The position numbers and the translations under genes were made by a program. Under the pieces are notes generated by a model that saw only the letters and a list, made by a program, of their open reading frames with translations, was not told the origin of the DNA and did no database searches. Positions 26,940 to 36,819 of a DNA stretch of 64,000 bases are shown piece by piece (the first letter of the stretch is position 1; the number at the start of each line of letters is the position of its first letter). This DNA comes from Ignavibacteriales bacterium (lineage in GTDB: Bacteria; Bacteroidota; Ignavibacteria; Ignavibacteriales; SURF-24): positions 1-64,000 of the forward strand of contig JAPLFH010000054.1 of the NCBI GenBank assembly GCA_026390815.1, in the 5' to 3' direction.

Positions 26940-27754
26940 TGCCCAAAACTTCAATCATAATTTCTTTCTATAATAAAATTGATTATTTGAAACTAGTACT
27001 TGCCGGTTTGCAGCGGCAATCATTCAATGATTTTGAAATTATTATTGCAGATGATGGTTCCGATCAGAATTCCGTTAAAGCAGTTGAAAATATTAGCCGA
27101 AAAATGAATTATCAAATGATTCATCTTTGGCAGGAAGATAAGAAATTCAGAAAGAATAAAATCTTAAATAAAGCAATTGTTGCAAGCAATTCTGATTATT
27201 TAATTTTTATTGATGGTGACTGCGTTCCGCATAAAGAATTTATCCGGGAGCATTTTGTGAATAGGGAAGACAATGTTTGCTTAACAGGCAGAAGAGTAAA
27301 TCTTTCGGAAAGATTAACTAATATTGTTTCAGAGGAAAAAATCCTAAATGGTTATCTTGATAAAAATATTTCTAAATTAATCTTTGATGGATTATTTGGG
27401 AAATCGGTTGATATTGAAAAGGGATTTTACTTCAAATCGAAATTACTGAGAAAAATATTTAATAAAAAGAAACGAGGAATTTTAGGATGTAACTTTTCAA
27501 TTTATAAAAAAGATATAATTGCCATAAACGGTTTTGACGAAAGATATGAAGCACCTTCGATTGGAGAAGATAGTGATGTTCAATTTCGATTGGAATTGAA
27601 TTCAATAAAAATAAAATCATTAAATAATATTGCTGTTCAATATCATCTATATCATAAAATTCAGCCCCGTCCAAAAGAAAATTTATTGCTGTTCGAAAAA
27701 GTAAAGTTGAGCGAGCAATATTTCGCACAATTTGGAATAAACAAACCAGAATAA
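26939..27754 (+). CDS. Family 2 glycosyltransferase
   Basis: This 271-residue protein has the GT-A fold of GT2 enzymes. SIIISFYNKIDYL starts the nucleotide-binding domain, with DDGSD near residues 38-42 and the metal-binding DGD of FIDGDC near 91-95. A later acceptor-side motif is GFDERYEAPSIGEDSD. It has no membrane helices, so it would act in the cytoplasm, probably on a surface glycan. The sugar donor and acceptor cannot be inferred. The start overlaps the stop of the 50-residue peptide. Confidence 0.9.
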   Translation: MPKTSIIISFYNKIDYLKLVLAGLQRQSFNDFEIIIADDGSDQNSVKAVENISRKMNYQMIHLWQEDKKFRKNKILNKAIVASNSDYLIFIDGDCVPHKEFIREHFVNREDNVCLTGRRVNLSERLTNIVSEEKILNGYLDKNISKLIFDGLFGKSVDIEKGFYFKSKLLRKIFNKKKRGILGCNFSIYKKDIIAINGFDERYEAPSIGEDSDVQFRLELNSIKIKSLNNIAVQYHLYHKIQPRPKENLLLFEKVKLSEQYFAQFGINKPE

Positions 27755-27902
27755 ACTTTTTTCTTCCCCAACTTTGCTTAGTTGACCATTCTCACTAAAT
27801 AAAGCAAAAACAAATAATACATAAATAAACGTTGTGTAATTCCATTAAATACCTTATATTTTTAGTGTATTAAATTATATACTTAATAAAATAAGGGATA
27901 AC

Positions 27903-28349
27903 ATGTTGGACGATATTGATATTAAAATCTTAAAAGCACTACAAGCTAATGGACGTGTTAAAAGAAATGAGATAGCTGAACAAATCGGACTATCAATTCC
28001 TTCCATTAGCGAACGCCTTCATAAGCTTGAAGAAAAAAAAATAATTGAAGGTTATTACACCAAGCTGAACAGAAAAGCATTTGGTTATGATATTATGGTT
28101 TTTATTTTAGTTTATATGGAATCATCCAAGTTTTACAAAGAGTTCATTCATAATGTAGAAAAGAATCCTCAGATACTTGAGTGCCATTCAATTTTAGGGC
28201 AAGGTTCTCATATTGTTAAAGCAGTTGTTAAAGATTCAGAATCACTTGAAAAACTTTTAGCTCAGATTCAATCGTGGCACGGTGTAACAAGGACAGTTAC
28301 AAGTTTTACATTATCAACAGTTAAAGAAACTACAGTTTTGGATATTTAA
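27903..28349 (+). CDS. Lrp/AsnC-family transcriptional regulator
   Basis: This 148-residue protein has an N-terminal winged helix-turn-helix (DIKILKALQANGRVKRNEIAEQ and LSIPSISERLHKLEE) and a C-terminal RAM ligand-binding domain (HSILGQGSHIVKAVVKD). Lrp/AsnC proteins sense amino acids and control nitrogen metabolism. It lies 31 bases upstream of glnA on the same strand, so it probably controls glnA, itself or both. A TATATT at 27855-27860 with TTGTGT 17 bases before it is a possible promoter. Confidence 0.93.
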   Translation: MLDDIDIKILKALQANGRVKRNEIAEQIGLSIPSISERLHKLEEKKIIEGYYTKLNRKAFGYDIMVFILVYMESSKFYKEFIHNVEKNPQILECHSILGQGSHIVKAVVKDSESLEKLLAQIQSWHGVTRTVTSFTLSTVKETTVLDI

Positions 28350-28380
28350 ATAAATTATAAACAAACAGGGAAAAGATAAC

Positions 28381-29817
28381 ATGGCAAAAGAAAAAGCAAC
28401 TGGTTCTCCAGTTAGTAAAGTGTTGGATTTTATTAAATCTAACAAAATTAAATTTGTGGATTTTAAGTTTATGGATATGCCCGGACAGTGGCAGCATCTT
28501 ACTGTTCCTCAGGAACAACTTGAAGCCGATTCATTTATTAATGGTTTTGGATTTGATGGCTCTTCTATCCGCGGCTGGAAAGCAATTAACGAAAGTGATA
28601 TGCTGATTATACCAGATCCGACAACAATGTTTGTGGATTCATTCGTAGTAGAACCAACCATCAGTTTAATCTGCGATGTTTACGAGCCAGCAACAAAAGA
28701 AAAATATTCCAGGTGTCCGAGAAATATTGCTCAAAAAGCGGCGGCTTATCTGCAATCAACTGGAATTGCGGATACTGCTTATTTCGGTCCCGAAGCAGAA
28801 TTTTTTGTGTTTGATGATGTTCGTTTCGATACGCAGGCGAACTCCAGTTACTATTTTGTTGATTCAATTGAAGGCAAATGGAACAGCGGAAGAGTTGAAA
28901 ATCCTAACTTAGGTTATAAACCAAGATATAAGGAAGGATATTTTCCTGTTCCACCAACAGATGCGCTTATGGATTTGAGAAATGAAATGTGCGTGAATTT
29001 AATGAATGCCGGAATACACGTTGAAGCACAGCATCACGAAGTAGCAAGCGGTGGACAGTGTGAAATTGATCTGCGTTTTGAACCTTTGTTGAAAGCCGCC
29101 GATCAATTGCTTCTATTTAAGTATATAGTCAAGAATACGGCTAAGAAAAACAACAAGACGGTAACTTATATGCCTAAACCTATTGTTGGCGATAATGGAA
29201 GCGGAATGCACGTTCATACCAGTTTGTGGAAAAATGGTAAACCATTGTTTGCCGGAACAGGTTATGCCGGCTTAAGTGAAATGGCTCTGTACTTTATTGG
29301 TGGTTTGTTGAAACATGCTCCATCACTTTTAGCATTTACAAATCCTACTACAAATTCTTATAAACGATTAGTCCCGGGATTTGAAGCACCTGTTAATTTA
29401 GCATACTCACAAAGAAATAGAAGTGCGTCGATTAGAATTCCGATGTACTCCACAAGCCCAAAAGCAAAAAGAGTTGAGTTCAGATGCCCCGATCCTTCTG
29501 CAAATCCTTACCTGGCTTTCTCTGCAATTTTAATGGCAGGTTTGGATGGAGTTATGAATAGAATAGATCCAGGTAATCCGCTTGATAAAGATATTTACGA
29601 TATGGAACCGGAAGAATTAAAAGATGTTCCTTCAACACCTGGTAGCTTGGAAGAAGCATTAAAACATTTAGCTGATGATCATGAGTTTTTAACCAGGGGT
29701 GATGTTTTTACCGAAGATGTAATTGAAACCTGGATTAAATATAAAATTAATAAGGAAATTAAACCGATGGCTTTGCAGCCGCATCCATATGAGTTCGCAC
29801 TTTATTATGATGTTTAA
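28381..29817 (+). CDS. glnA: Glutamine synthetase, type I
   Basis: This 478-residue enzyme forms glutamine from glutamate, ammonia and ATP. The beta-Grasp N-terminus contains [11 protein letters not shown]. The catalytic domain has [33 protein letters not shown] and the NRSASIRIP signature, all metal- or ATP-site motifs of GSI. A Tyr in [11 protein letters not shown] aligns with the adenylylation region of GSI-beta enzymes. Length is normal. It follows the Lrp/AsnC gene and is closed by a terminator, which suggests a two-gene nitrogen unit. Confidence 0.96.
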   Translation: MAKEKATGSPVSKVLDFIKSNKIKFVDFKFMDMPGQWQHLTVPQEQLEADSFINGFGFDGSSIRGWKAINESDMLIIPDPTTMFVDSFVVEPTISLICDVYEPATKEKYSRCPRNIAQKAAAYLQSTGIADTAYFGPEAEFFVFDDVRFDTQANSSYYFVDSIEGKWNSGRVENPNLGYKPRYKEGYFPVPPTDALMDLRNEMCVNLMNAGIHVEAQHHEVASGGQCEIDLRFEPLLKAADQLLLFKYIVKNTAKKNNKTVTYMPKPIVGDNGSGMHVHTSLWKNGKPLFAGTGYAGLSEMALYFIGGLLKHAPSLLAFTNPTTNSYKRLVPGFEAPVNLAYSQRNRSASIRIPMYSTSPKAKRVEFRCPDPSANPYLAFSAILMAGLDGVMNRIDPGNPLDKDIYDMEPEELKDVPSTPGSLEEALKHLADDHEFLTRGDVFTEDVIETWIKYKINKEIKPMALQPHPYEFALYYDV

Positions 29818-29836
29818 ATAGTTCGCCTCATTTTCC

Positions 29837-29870
29837 AAAACTCTGTGCATTTTTTTATGCGCGGAGTTTT
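29837..29870. terminator. Bidirectional terminator between glnA and the convergent methyltransferase gene
   Basis: A 14-bp stem (AAAACTCTGTGCAT with ATGCGCGGAGTTTT, including G-T pairs) has a T6 loop. A-rich and T-rich flanks on both sides allow use by either strand. Confidence 0.82.
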
Positions 29871-29875
29871 TGGTG

Positions 29876-31309
29876 TTAAACTGAAAGTTTAATTTCATTT
29901 GTGCGCTTTGATTTAGGAAACTGACTTTTCAATCCATTTTGTACAAGAACGCCAGTACCCAAAATAATATCTTCAAATTTTACAACTTGCTGCCCTGGTA
30001 AACATGATTTTGTTTTAACGATTCCACCGTTCATATAATCTTTTAACTGGTTTTCATCTGAAAGCTGGAAAATATTTTTTGTAATTTCATCCGCTAAAAA
30101 CTGAGCGGCAAAGGAATGCAGATGTGTTTTTCCATGTTTATCAAACAAACCAAGACGCGTACCTATCCTTGTGAATAAACCTGGATTTGCATCGTTCCAA
30201 TTTTTATCAGTAAAAAAAATGTCATCACTTTTTAGCAAATAATTAAACTCCTGCCAAATATCTTTTCTAATACCGAATGTTTCACTCAAATTTTCTACAG
30301 CAGATGTTATCAATTTATTTTTATGGTTTAGTAATTTTAAGTTTGATTCCTTTAATTCCATTGGTTTTGATGATTCAACTTCTCCAATTTTTTTCATCTT
30401 GATAATAAAGAAACCATCAGAATCTACTTCCCATGGTAATATCCTTCTTGCTTTGGTTAATGCAGGATTTAATTTTTCTCCCTTATACGAAGTAAATGCT
30501 TCCTCTGATTTAATTGGCAATTCAATGTCCATAACTTCAAGAGGATATTTGTTTAGAACATGATTGAGCACTAACTCATTTTCCTCCGGAGTTAAAGTGC
30601 AGGTAGAATAAACTATTTCACCACCAATCTTTGCCATCTTGATTGCAGAAGTTAAGATCATTAATTGCATCTTTGTTAAATTCTCAACTCGTTCAGTTGA
30701 CCACCAATTACTAACTTCACCCTTTTTTTGAACAACACCCAGCGCGCTGCAGGGCGCATCAACAAGAATTTTATCGAAGTAATTATGATAGATACGGTTT
30801 AACCATTCACCCCTGAACTGAATTACTCCAATGTTTATCAGGCTCATTTTATCAATGTTATGGATGAGCATTTTAATTCTATCCAGATTTGGTTCATTAG
30901 AAATTATTGTTCCTTTGTTGTTCATAAGATCGGCTATCTCGGTGGTTTTAGATCCTGGAGCCGAACAAAGGTCCAATACAATGTCATTTTCATTTGGAGA
31001 AAGAATTAAGGGAGGAACCATTGATGATTTACTTTGAACATAATATTTACCAATAATTGATTCCAACGTTTTACCAATTATCTCAACACCAGAAATAATT
31101 TTATAAGCGTTTGGTAATTCGTTAACTTTTTCTAATTGAATTCCATATTTGCTTAATCGATTTATAAGAAATTCATCTGGTAGATTGCTTTTTTTCAGTC
31201 TAATGTAAGTTGAGGGTTCGGTACTGACAAACTCGAAGTACTTCTTAGCAATGTTATCTCCATACAAGGAAGAAATATATTTAACAATGTTATCGCTCAG
31301 TTTTATCAA
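29876..31309 (-). CDS. RsmB/NOP-family RNA (cytosine-C5) methyltransferase
   Basis: This 477-residue protein transfers a methyl group from SAM to C5 of cytosine in RNA, most likely 16S rRNA (RsmF-like). The SAM site DLCSAPGSKTTEIAD spans residues 113-127. The two catalytic cysteines fall in DAPCSALG (C187) and YSTCTLTPEEN (C237). A C-terminal extension of about 150 residues resembles the PUA-like RNA-binding part of RsmF. The start is TTG at 31307-31309; no in-frame ATG is close. It follows the small gene at 31325-31753 by 15 bases and is probably cotranscribed with it. Confidence 0.9.
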   Translation of the reverse strand: MIKLSDNIVKYISSLYGDNIAKKYFEFVSTEPSTYIRLKKSNLPDEFLINRLSKYGIQLEKVNELPNAYKIISGVEIIGKTLESIIGKYYVQSKSSMVPPLILSPNENDIVLDLCSAPGSKTTEIADLMNNKGTIISNEPNLDRIKMLIHNIDKMSLINIGVIQFRGEWLNRIYHNYFDKILVDAPCSALGVVQKKGEVSNWWSTERVENLTKMQLMILTSAIKMAKIGGEIVYSTCTLTPEENELVLNHVLNKYPLEVMDIELPIKSEEAFTSYKGEKLNPALTKARRILPWEVDSDGFFIIKMKKIGEVESSKPMELKESNLKLLNHKNKLITSAVENLSETFGIRKDIWQEFNYLLKSDDIFFTDKNWNDANPGLFTRIGTRLGLFDKHGKTHLHSFAAQFLADEITKNIFQLSDENQLKDYMNGGIVKTKSCLPGQQVVKFEDIILGTGVLVQNGLKSQFPKSKRTNEIKLSV

Positions 31310-31324
31310 GTATGTTCAATTCCT

Positions 31325-31753
31325 TTAATATCTTTTTAAATTGAGAGAATTAAATATCTTGTTGGAAACTTCATAAAGATTTGCAGATTTGGGGAATTGC
31401 TTTTTGAACTCTTTTTCTATCGCTTTTAACTTCCCGTCAATTAATTTTTCATATACTTTTACTGCATTTTTTATTTCAGCTTTATCCTTGGGAATTGTTA
31501 CCACGACGGATTTGTACCTATTTGAATATAAAATGTATTTTGCTATTGACAAATCATCCACCAACATTATTGAATTCCCGTCCTTATCCAAAATTTCGAA
31601 CTTTCCAAACAATTCCTGACCTAAGACTAAATTTTTATCAGGTAGTTTAATTGTTGTGCATTCGATACTATCGATAAAATCATCTGGAAAATTTTTTATT
31701 TTTTCCGATGATAATTTGTTAACCCATTCGCTAATAAATTCTTGTCCAGTCAT
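31325..31753 (-). CDS. Hypothetical protein upstream of the RNA methyltransferase gene
   Basis: I do not recognise this 142-residue protein. It has no signal peptide or membrane helix, and the sequence is a mix of acidic and lysine-rich helices with a beta-rich middle (LVLGQELFGKFEILDKDG). It starts at a normal ATG and ends 15 bases before the TTG start of the methyltransferase. A role in RNA or ribosome metabolism is suggested only by that neighbour. Confidence 0.65.
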   Translation of the reverse strand: MTGQEFISEWVNKLSSEKIKNFPDDFIDSIECTTIKLPDKNLVLGQELFGKFEILDKDGNSIMLVDDLSIAKYILYSNRYKSVVVTIPKDKAEIKNAVKVYEKLIDGKLKAIEKEFKKQFPKSANLYEVSNKIFNSLNLKRY

Positions 31754-31971
31754 TGTCCCGTCAATTAGTCGGCTTCAATTTAATTAATTGAAGCATCAAT
31801 CCAAAAGAATTTTCTTAAAGAACAATTGTGCGTTCAGTTATTTGTTTAATTAGAATATTTTTTTATATATAAATTGCAACTGGGGTGATCCATCCTTTGC
31901 AAAAAATCATTGATTACATTAAATTAAAATCAAAATATATTTTTATTGATCTAAAATAGAGGAGAGAAGAA

Positions 31972-32946
31972 TTGAAAATTTTAGTCACAGGCGGCGCCGG
32001 TTACATCGGGTCTCACGTTGTAAGAATGCTTTTAGAAAAAAATCATGAAGTTGTTATCATCGATAACTTATCAAGAGGGCATATAGAATCTGTACCAGCA
32101 GGAGTTGAATTCGAACAAGTTGATTTACTTGATTCCAATAAACTTCAATCTGCAATAAGTAAACATCAGGTAGATGCTGCCATACACTTTGCTGCCTTTG
32201 CATATGTCGGTGAATCAGTTGAAAATCCCGGTTTGTATTATGCTAATAATGTAGTCGGAAGCATAAATCTGATTAACGCACTTCATAAGAATAATGTTAA
32301 GAAAATTGTTTTCTCTTCTACATGTTCACTTTATGGAAATCCTGAACGCGTTCCAATTTCTGAGGATGAAAGCTTGAAACCGATAAATCCTTACGCAAAA
32401 ACAAAATTTATGATTGAACATGTTTTAAGCGATTTTGATACTTCGTTTAACCTAAAATATGCTGCGCTTAGATATTTCAATGCAGCAGGTGCCTCTTTTT
32501 CAGGAGAGATTGGTGAAAGCCACGATCCGGAACCACACCTGATTCCAATTGTGCTGCAGGCTGCTTTAGGAAAAAGAGAGAAGGTTTTTATTTACGGGGA
32601 TGATTATCCTACCGAGGATGGCACCTGTATCCGCGATTATATCCACGTTTATGATTTGGCGGATGCACATGTAAAAGCTTTGGAATATTTAAATGAAAAT
32701 AATAAATCAATAATTGTTAATCTTGGTACTGGGAATGGTTATTCTGTAAAAGAAATTATTGATGAAGCAAGAAAAATTACTGGCAAAGAAATTAAAGCAG
32801 TAATTTCTGAAAGGAGACCTGGCGATCCTGCCGTGCTTATTGCTGATAACAAAAAAGCAAAAGAAGTTTTAGGCTGGATTCCAAAGTATGGATTGAAAGA
32901 AATTATTTCAAGTGCGTGGGAGTGGCATAAGAATCCGAAATATTGA
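31972..32946 (+). CDS. galE: UDP-glucose 4-epimerase
   Basis: This 324-residue short-chain dehydrogenase interconverts UDP-glucose and UDP-galactose. The NAD-binding GGAGYIGSH is at residues 7-15, the catalytic triad includes SSTCSLYG and YAKTK, and the sugar-binding part contains RYFNAAGA and EDGTCIRDYIHV. The start is TTG at 31972 with GGAGAGAAG upstream. It leads a plus-strand unit with rfbA and rfbC for nucleotide-sugar supply. Confidence 0.93.
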   Translation: MKILVTGGAGYIGSHVVRMLLEKNHEVVIIDNLSRGHIESVPAGVEFEQVDLLDSNKLQSAISKHQVDAAIHFAAFAYVGESVENPGLYYANNVVGSINLINALHKNNVKKIVFSSTCSLYGNPERVPISEDESLKPINPYAKTKFMIEHVLSDFDTSFNLKYAALRYFNAAGASFSGEIGESHDPEPHLIPIVLQAALGKREKVFIYGDDYPTEDGTCIRDYIHVYDLADAHVKALEYLNENNKSIIVNLGTGNGYSVKEIIDEARKITGKEIKAVISERRPGDPAVLIADNKKAKEVLGWIPKYGLKEIISSAWEWHKNPKY

Positions 32947-33029
32947 TTTTTGAAATTTACATATCATAAAGACGTGTCATTTCTTATATTTGATCAACTT
33001 ATTTTCAATAAAAAGATTCAGAGAAAAAA

Positions 33030-33893
33030 ATGAAAGGAATAATCTTAGCCGGTGGCGCTGGTTCACGTCTTTATCCAACTACAAAAGTTTACAGCAAACA
33101 GCTTACAGTCATTTACGATAAACCATTAATCTATTATCCATTATCTATCTTGATGTTGGGCGGAATTAAGGAAATACTTATTATCTCCAACAAAGAGACT
33201 ATTCCATTTTATAAACAACTTTTTGGTGATGGCTCACAGTTTGGTATATCGCTTCAGTATGAACTTCAGAATGCACCGAACGGAATTGCCGAAGCTTTTA
33301 TTCTTGGTGATAAATTCATTGGCAGCGATCAAGTAACATTAATACTTGGTGATAACATTTTTTATGGCAAACTTGATTTCTTTTACAAAGCGATGCAACA
33401 GAAAGACGGCGCAACAATTTTTGGTTATCAAGTAACTGACCCGGAAAGATATGGCATTGTAGAGTTTGACATAGACGGAAATGCAATTTCAATTGAAGAA
33501 AAACCAGAAAAACCAAAATCGAATTACGCTGTTCCCGGTTTATATGTTTATGATAATATGGTGGTTGATATTTCGAAGAATCTAAAACCATCTCCACGGG
33601 GTGAACTTGAAATAACAGATGTAAATATTAAATATCTTGAAAAAGGTAAATTGAAAGTAGAAAAAATTGGACGTGGTGTTGCCTGGTTAGATACAGGAAC
33701 ACCGGAAGCTTTGCTGCAGGCATCTAACTTTTTTGGAGTTATAGAAAGCAGACAAGGATTGAAAGTAGCCTGTATAGAAGAGATTGCTTACAATATGAAT
33801 TTTATATCTCAAATGGAGTTTGAAAACCTGGTTAATACAATTCCAAAATCGCTTTATAAAGATTACCTTCTGAAAATTTTAAAGGAAGGTTAA
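33030..33893 (+). CDS. rfbA: Glucose-1-phosphate thymidylyltransferase
   Basis: This 287-residue enzyme makes dTDP-glucose from dTTP and glucose 1-phosphate, the first step to dTDP-L-rhamnose. The nucleotidyltransferase motif LAGGAGSRLYPTTKVYSKQL starts at residue 5. Other RmlA marks are the metal-site GDNIFYG, EKPEKPKSNYAVPGLYVYD and GVAWLDTGTPEALL. The rfbC gene begins 3 bases after its stop. Confidence 0.95.
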   Translation: MKGIILAGGAGSRLYPTTKVYSKQLTVIYDKPLIYYPLSILMLGGIKEILIISNKETIPFYKQLFGDGSQFGISLQYELQNAPNGIAEAFILGDKFIGSDQVTLILGDNIFYGKLDFFYKAMQQKDGATIFGYQVTDPERYGIVEFDIDGNAISIEEKPEKPKSNYAVPGLYVYDNMVVDISKNLKPSPRGELEITDVNIKYLEKGKLKVEKIGRGVAWLDTGTPEALLQASNFFGVIESRQGLKVACIEEIAYNMNFISQMEFENLVNTIPKSLYKDYLLKILKEG

Positions 33894-33896
33894 GCG

Positions 33897-34445
33897 ATGG
33901 AGATTATTAAAACGGAATTGGATGGAGTGCTATTAATTCAACCGGATGTTTATCCGGATTCCCGCGGATTCTTTCTTGAATCATATAATAAAAAACGATA
34001 TGAAGAAGCTGGTGTTAAAGAAATTTTTGTTCAGGATAATATTTCCAAATCTGTAAAAGGAACTATCCGCGGACTACATTATCAGGTTGGCGAATTTGCT
34101 CAGGGAAAATTATGCTACGTTCTTTTTGGAAAAGTTTTAGATGTTGCGGTTGATGTTCGGTTTAACTCACCAACTTTCGGGAAATATGCTTCGATTGAAT
34201 TAACATCAGAGAAAAAAAATCAGATCTGGATTCCACCAGGTTTTGCTCATGGTTTTGCAGTACTTTCTGATGAAGCTGTTTTTTGTTATAAGTGTACCGC
34301 TCTTTATAGTAAACCAAATGAAAGAGCAATTCTTTACAATGATCCAGATATTGCTATTGATTGGAATATAGAAAATCAAATCGTTTCTGAAAAGGATTTA
34401 CAAGCAAAACGGTTTAAAGAAATCGAGAAGGATTTTATATTCTAA
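33897..34445 (+). CDS. rfbC: dTDP-4-dehydrorhamnose 3,5-epimerase
   Basis: This 182-residue RmlC-type cupin epimerises dTDP-4-keto-6-deoxyglucose at C3 and C5. The conserved SRGFFLESYN, GTIRGLHYQ (catalytic His), WIPPGFAHGFAVLSD and CTALYSKPNERAI are all present. It begins 3 bases after rfbA, so the two are translationally linked. A terminator follows. The dehydratase rfbB is missing from this window. Confidence 0.95.
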   Translation: MEIIKTELDGVLLIQPDVYPDSRGFFLESYNKKRYEEAGVKEIFVQDNISKSVKGTIRGLHYQVGEFAQGKLCYVLFGKVLDVAVDVRFNSPTFGKYASIELTSEKKNQIWIPPGFAHGFAVLSDEAVFCYKCTALYSKPNERAILYNDPDIAIDWNIENQIVSEKDLQAKRFKEIEKDFIF

Positions 34446-34504
34446 ATTTTTCCGAATAAGTGAATATTAAATAAAACCATCCTTTAGGATTATTTGTTTG
34501 TTTT

Positions 34505-34531
34505 GTGTTATTCTTTTGGGTAACACTTTTT
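34505..34531 (+). terminator. Terminator of the galE-rfbA-rfbC unit
   Basis: A 9-bp stem, GTGTTATTC paired with GGGTAACAC, has a TTTT loop and is followed by T5. The T tract reaches the stop codon of the convergent gene at 34530. Confidence 0.75.
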
Positions 34532-35465
34532 ATAGTATTCCTAAAGTAAATACAATCGCCTTATCGTTGTAATCATTTAGTGTTAAAATTAATTCCAGGT
34601 TAAATACGATTTGAACACTATATGTATGTAAAATTCTAATTCCAGTATTAGCTGTTAATTCAAATCCATCTGCTTTCTTTTTAATAAATCCATCACTATG
34701 TGAAACCCAGTGGAAGCCAAATCCACCACCGATGTATGGACAAATATCTTTCCTTGAGAATAAATATGAACTATAAATATTCATTGCAAATCCTTTCCGA
34801 ATCCCAATTAACATACCTACTGCATAATCTTCAATTTCATAATCGAAACGTCCATCCAGTACAAAAACTCTATCAGAACTTTCATAACCATTTTGAGGAT
34901 AAAGATAACCAAACGAAACTCCAAAATTTTTCTTAGAACTTCTTCTTACGGATTTATCAGATTCATTTGCCATGATATTCCCAACTTCCGCACCCTTTGT
35001 AATTGGTTCTATATCAACAACACTCTTAGCAATTCGTTTCATAACTACTTCCAGATCTTCAACTTTAGATGCAGTTATTTGATCAATTAAAATTTGCTTA
35101 CCAGTTGAAACATTCATAAGAAAATACTGGATAATTATTTTTTCACCTAATGTTGCTAATTTACAACCAAAAACTTGAGAAGCCCCCAACTCTTTGCCGA
35201 CTTTCAGGGCACATTCGCTATCAATACATTTGGTACTTGATAGCACTTCTCTAATTCGTTTGTCAGAAATAATTCCCAGCTTATTAAGTTTGTTGATTTC
35301 AAGCCGCAGAATCGATTCAGCAGTCTGAACAGAAATTGTATCAATCCCATTTGAATCAAAAGGCAGTAATGCTATTTTCTCCTGTTGAACTTCTTGTCCG
35401 TTTATTACGATTAAACCAAGGAAGTTGAAAAGCAGTAAGAATATGTTAGTCTTAAACCAATTCAT
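34530..35465 (-). CDS. Exported TolB/CsgG-N-like protein with C-terminal barrel-like region
   Basis: This 311-residue protein has a signal peptide (about residues 1-23). The first half, starting KIALLPFDSNGIDT, resembles the small nucleotide-binding-like domain found in TolB N-terminal or CsgG-like proteins, with KELGASQVFGCKLATLG as its second core strand. The second half (from about residue 180) has alternating aromatic strands and Gly turns, such as NFGVSFGYLYP and CPYIGGGFGFHWVS, suggesting a small outer-membrane barrel. Function unknown. It stands alone between rfbC and bshA. Confidence 0.6.
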   Translation of the reverse strand: MNWFKTNIFLLLFNFLGLIVINGQEVQQEKIALLPFDSNGIDTISVQTAESILRLEINKLNKLGIISDKRIREVLSSTKCIDSECALKVGKELGASQVFGCKLATLGEKIIIQYFLMNVSTGKQILIDQITASKVEDLEVVMKRIAKSVVDIEPITKGAEVGNIMANESDKSVRRSSKKNFGVSFGYLYPQNGYESSDRVFVLDGRFDYEIEDYAVGMLIGIRKGFAMNIYSSYLFSRKDICPYIGGGFGFHWVSHSDGFIKKKADGFELTANTGIRILHTYSVQIVFNLELILTLNDYNDKAIVFTLGIL

Positions 35466-35520
35466 TTTTGCCTATCAAAATTATTTGTGAAAAATATAGC
35501 GTATAATAAATAATAATTAA

Positions 35521-36648
35521 CTAAACACCTAAAATTTTCTTATAATAATTTTCATATTGGGGAACGATAATATCTTTTTCAAAAACATTTACGGCGCGGT
35601 TGCGCGCATTTTGGGAAAAATCCTGATATTTCTTTTCGTTGCTTAAAAGATCTATTGCATATTTTGCCATTCTATCTGTATCACCAAACTCTGCAATAAA
35701 ACCAGTTTCATTATGAATATTTAATTCTGGTAAACCACCAACACTTGAACTAATAACAGGAAGTCCACAGGACATTCCTTCGAGAGCTGCTAAACCAAAG
35801 CTTTCCGATTGCGACGGCATCAGGAATAAGTCGGAAGCACCAAGTATTTCTGCAAGTCCATCCTGTTTACCAAGGAAGTGAACATTCTTGTTCAAACCTA
35901 ATTCTCTTGTCAGCATTTCACACTCACTTCTATCAGGTCCATCACCTATTAAAATAAGTTTACTTGGAATTTCTTTTTGCACTTTTGCAAATATTTTTAT
36001 TACATCCTGTACACGTTTTACAGGTCTGAAATTAGAAGTATGGATAAGAATTTTTTCTTTGTTGGGGGCTATTCGTTCTCTAAATAAATCATCTTCTCTC
36101 GGTTTGAATAAATTGGAATCTATGAAATTATTGATAACAACAATATCTTTTTCAATATTGTAATTTGTTATTGTTTTTTCTTTTAGGAATCTTGAAACAG
36201 CAGTAACTCCGCAGCTTTCCTCAATGCTAAACTTTACTAATGGAAGGAATGAAGGTTCTAACCCAACAAGTGTTATGTCCGTTCCATGCAGAGTAGTTAT
36301 TATTTTCAAATCTCCATTTGTTTTTCTGGAAATTTCCCTTGCAAGGTAGCCGCTGACTGCATGAGGAATTGCGTAGTGAACATGAATGAGATCCAGCTTT
36401 TCATAGCGAACTACTTCAATCATCTTACTTGTAAGTGCAAGTGTATATAGCTGAAACTCAAAAAGTGGATAATTGCTCATTTCAACTTCGTGAAAATAAA
36501 TATTCTCTATAAAATTTGTAAGTCGGTGTGGCATTGCATAACTAATGAAATGAATTTGATGTCCTTTGGCGGCAAGAGCTTTACCGAGTTCAGTAGCTAC
36601 AACACCGCTGCCACCATAAGTTGGGTAACAGGTTATTCCAATTTTCAT
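35521..36648 (-). CDS. bshA: N-acetyl-alpha-D-glucosaminyl L-malate synthase
   Basis: This 375-residue GT4 glycosyltransferase joins UDP-GlcNAc and L-malate, the first step of bacillithiol synthesis. The opening GITCYPTYGGSGVVATELG is diagnostic of BshA. Further marks are HVHYAIPHAVSGYLA, TTLHGTDITLVG, VSRFLKEKT and the GT4 donor-site SESFGLAALEGMSCGLPVI. No bshB or bshC is visible in the window. It implies that the organism uses bacillithiol as a low-molecular-weight thiol. Confidence 0.92.
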   Translation of the reverse strand: MKIGITCYPTYGGSGVVATELGKALAAKGHQIHFISYAMPHRLTNFIENIYFHEVEMSNYPLFEFQLYTLALTSKMIEVVRYEKLDLIHVHYAIPHAVSGYLAREISRKTNGDLKIITTLHGTDITLVGLEPSFLPLVKFSIEESCGVTAVSRFLKEKTITNYNIEKDIVVINNFIDSNLFKPREDDLFRERIAPNKEKILIHTSNFRPVKRVQDVIKIFAKVQKEIPSKLILIGDGPDRSECEMLTRELGLNKNVHFLGKQDGLAEILGASDLFLMPSQSESFGLAALEGMSCGLPVISSSVGGLPELNIHNETGFIAEFGDTDRMAKYAIDLLSNEKKYQDFSQNARNRAVNVFEKDIIVPQYENYYKKILGV

Positions 36649-36819
36649 AAAATACTTTTTTTGTTTTGAAATTATTGCGAAGTTCTGCTGTTAATATAAT
36701 TCATTTATTTTTATTAATCACAATCGATTTATTTGCATTTCAACCAATAAGCAAATAACTCTACATTTAACTAAATTTGAAAGCGCATAAAAAATAATTT
36801 ATCGCTGAAGATTATTCAA

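Noticed and set aside
28350-28380. Glutamine riboswitch before glnA
   Set aside because: The 31-base gap is too short and shows only a ribosome-binding region.
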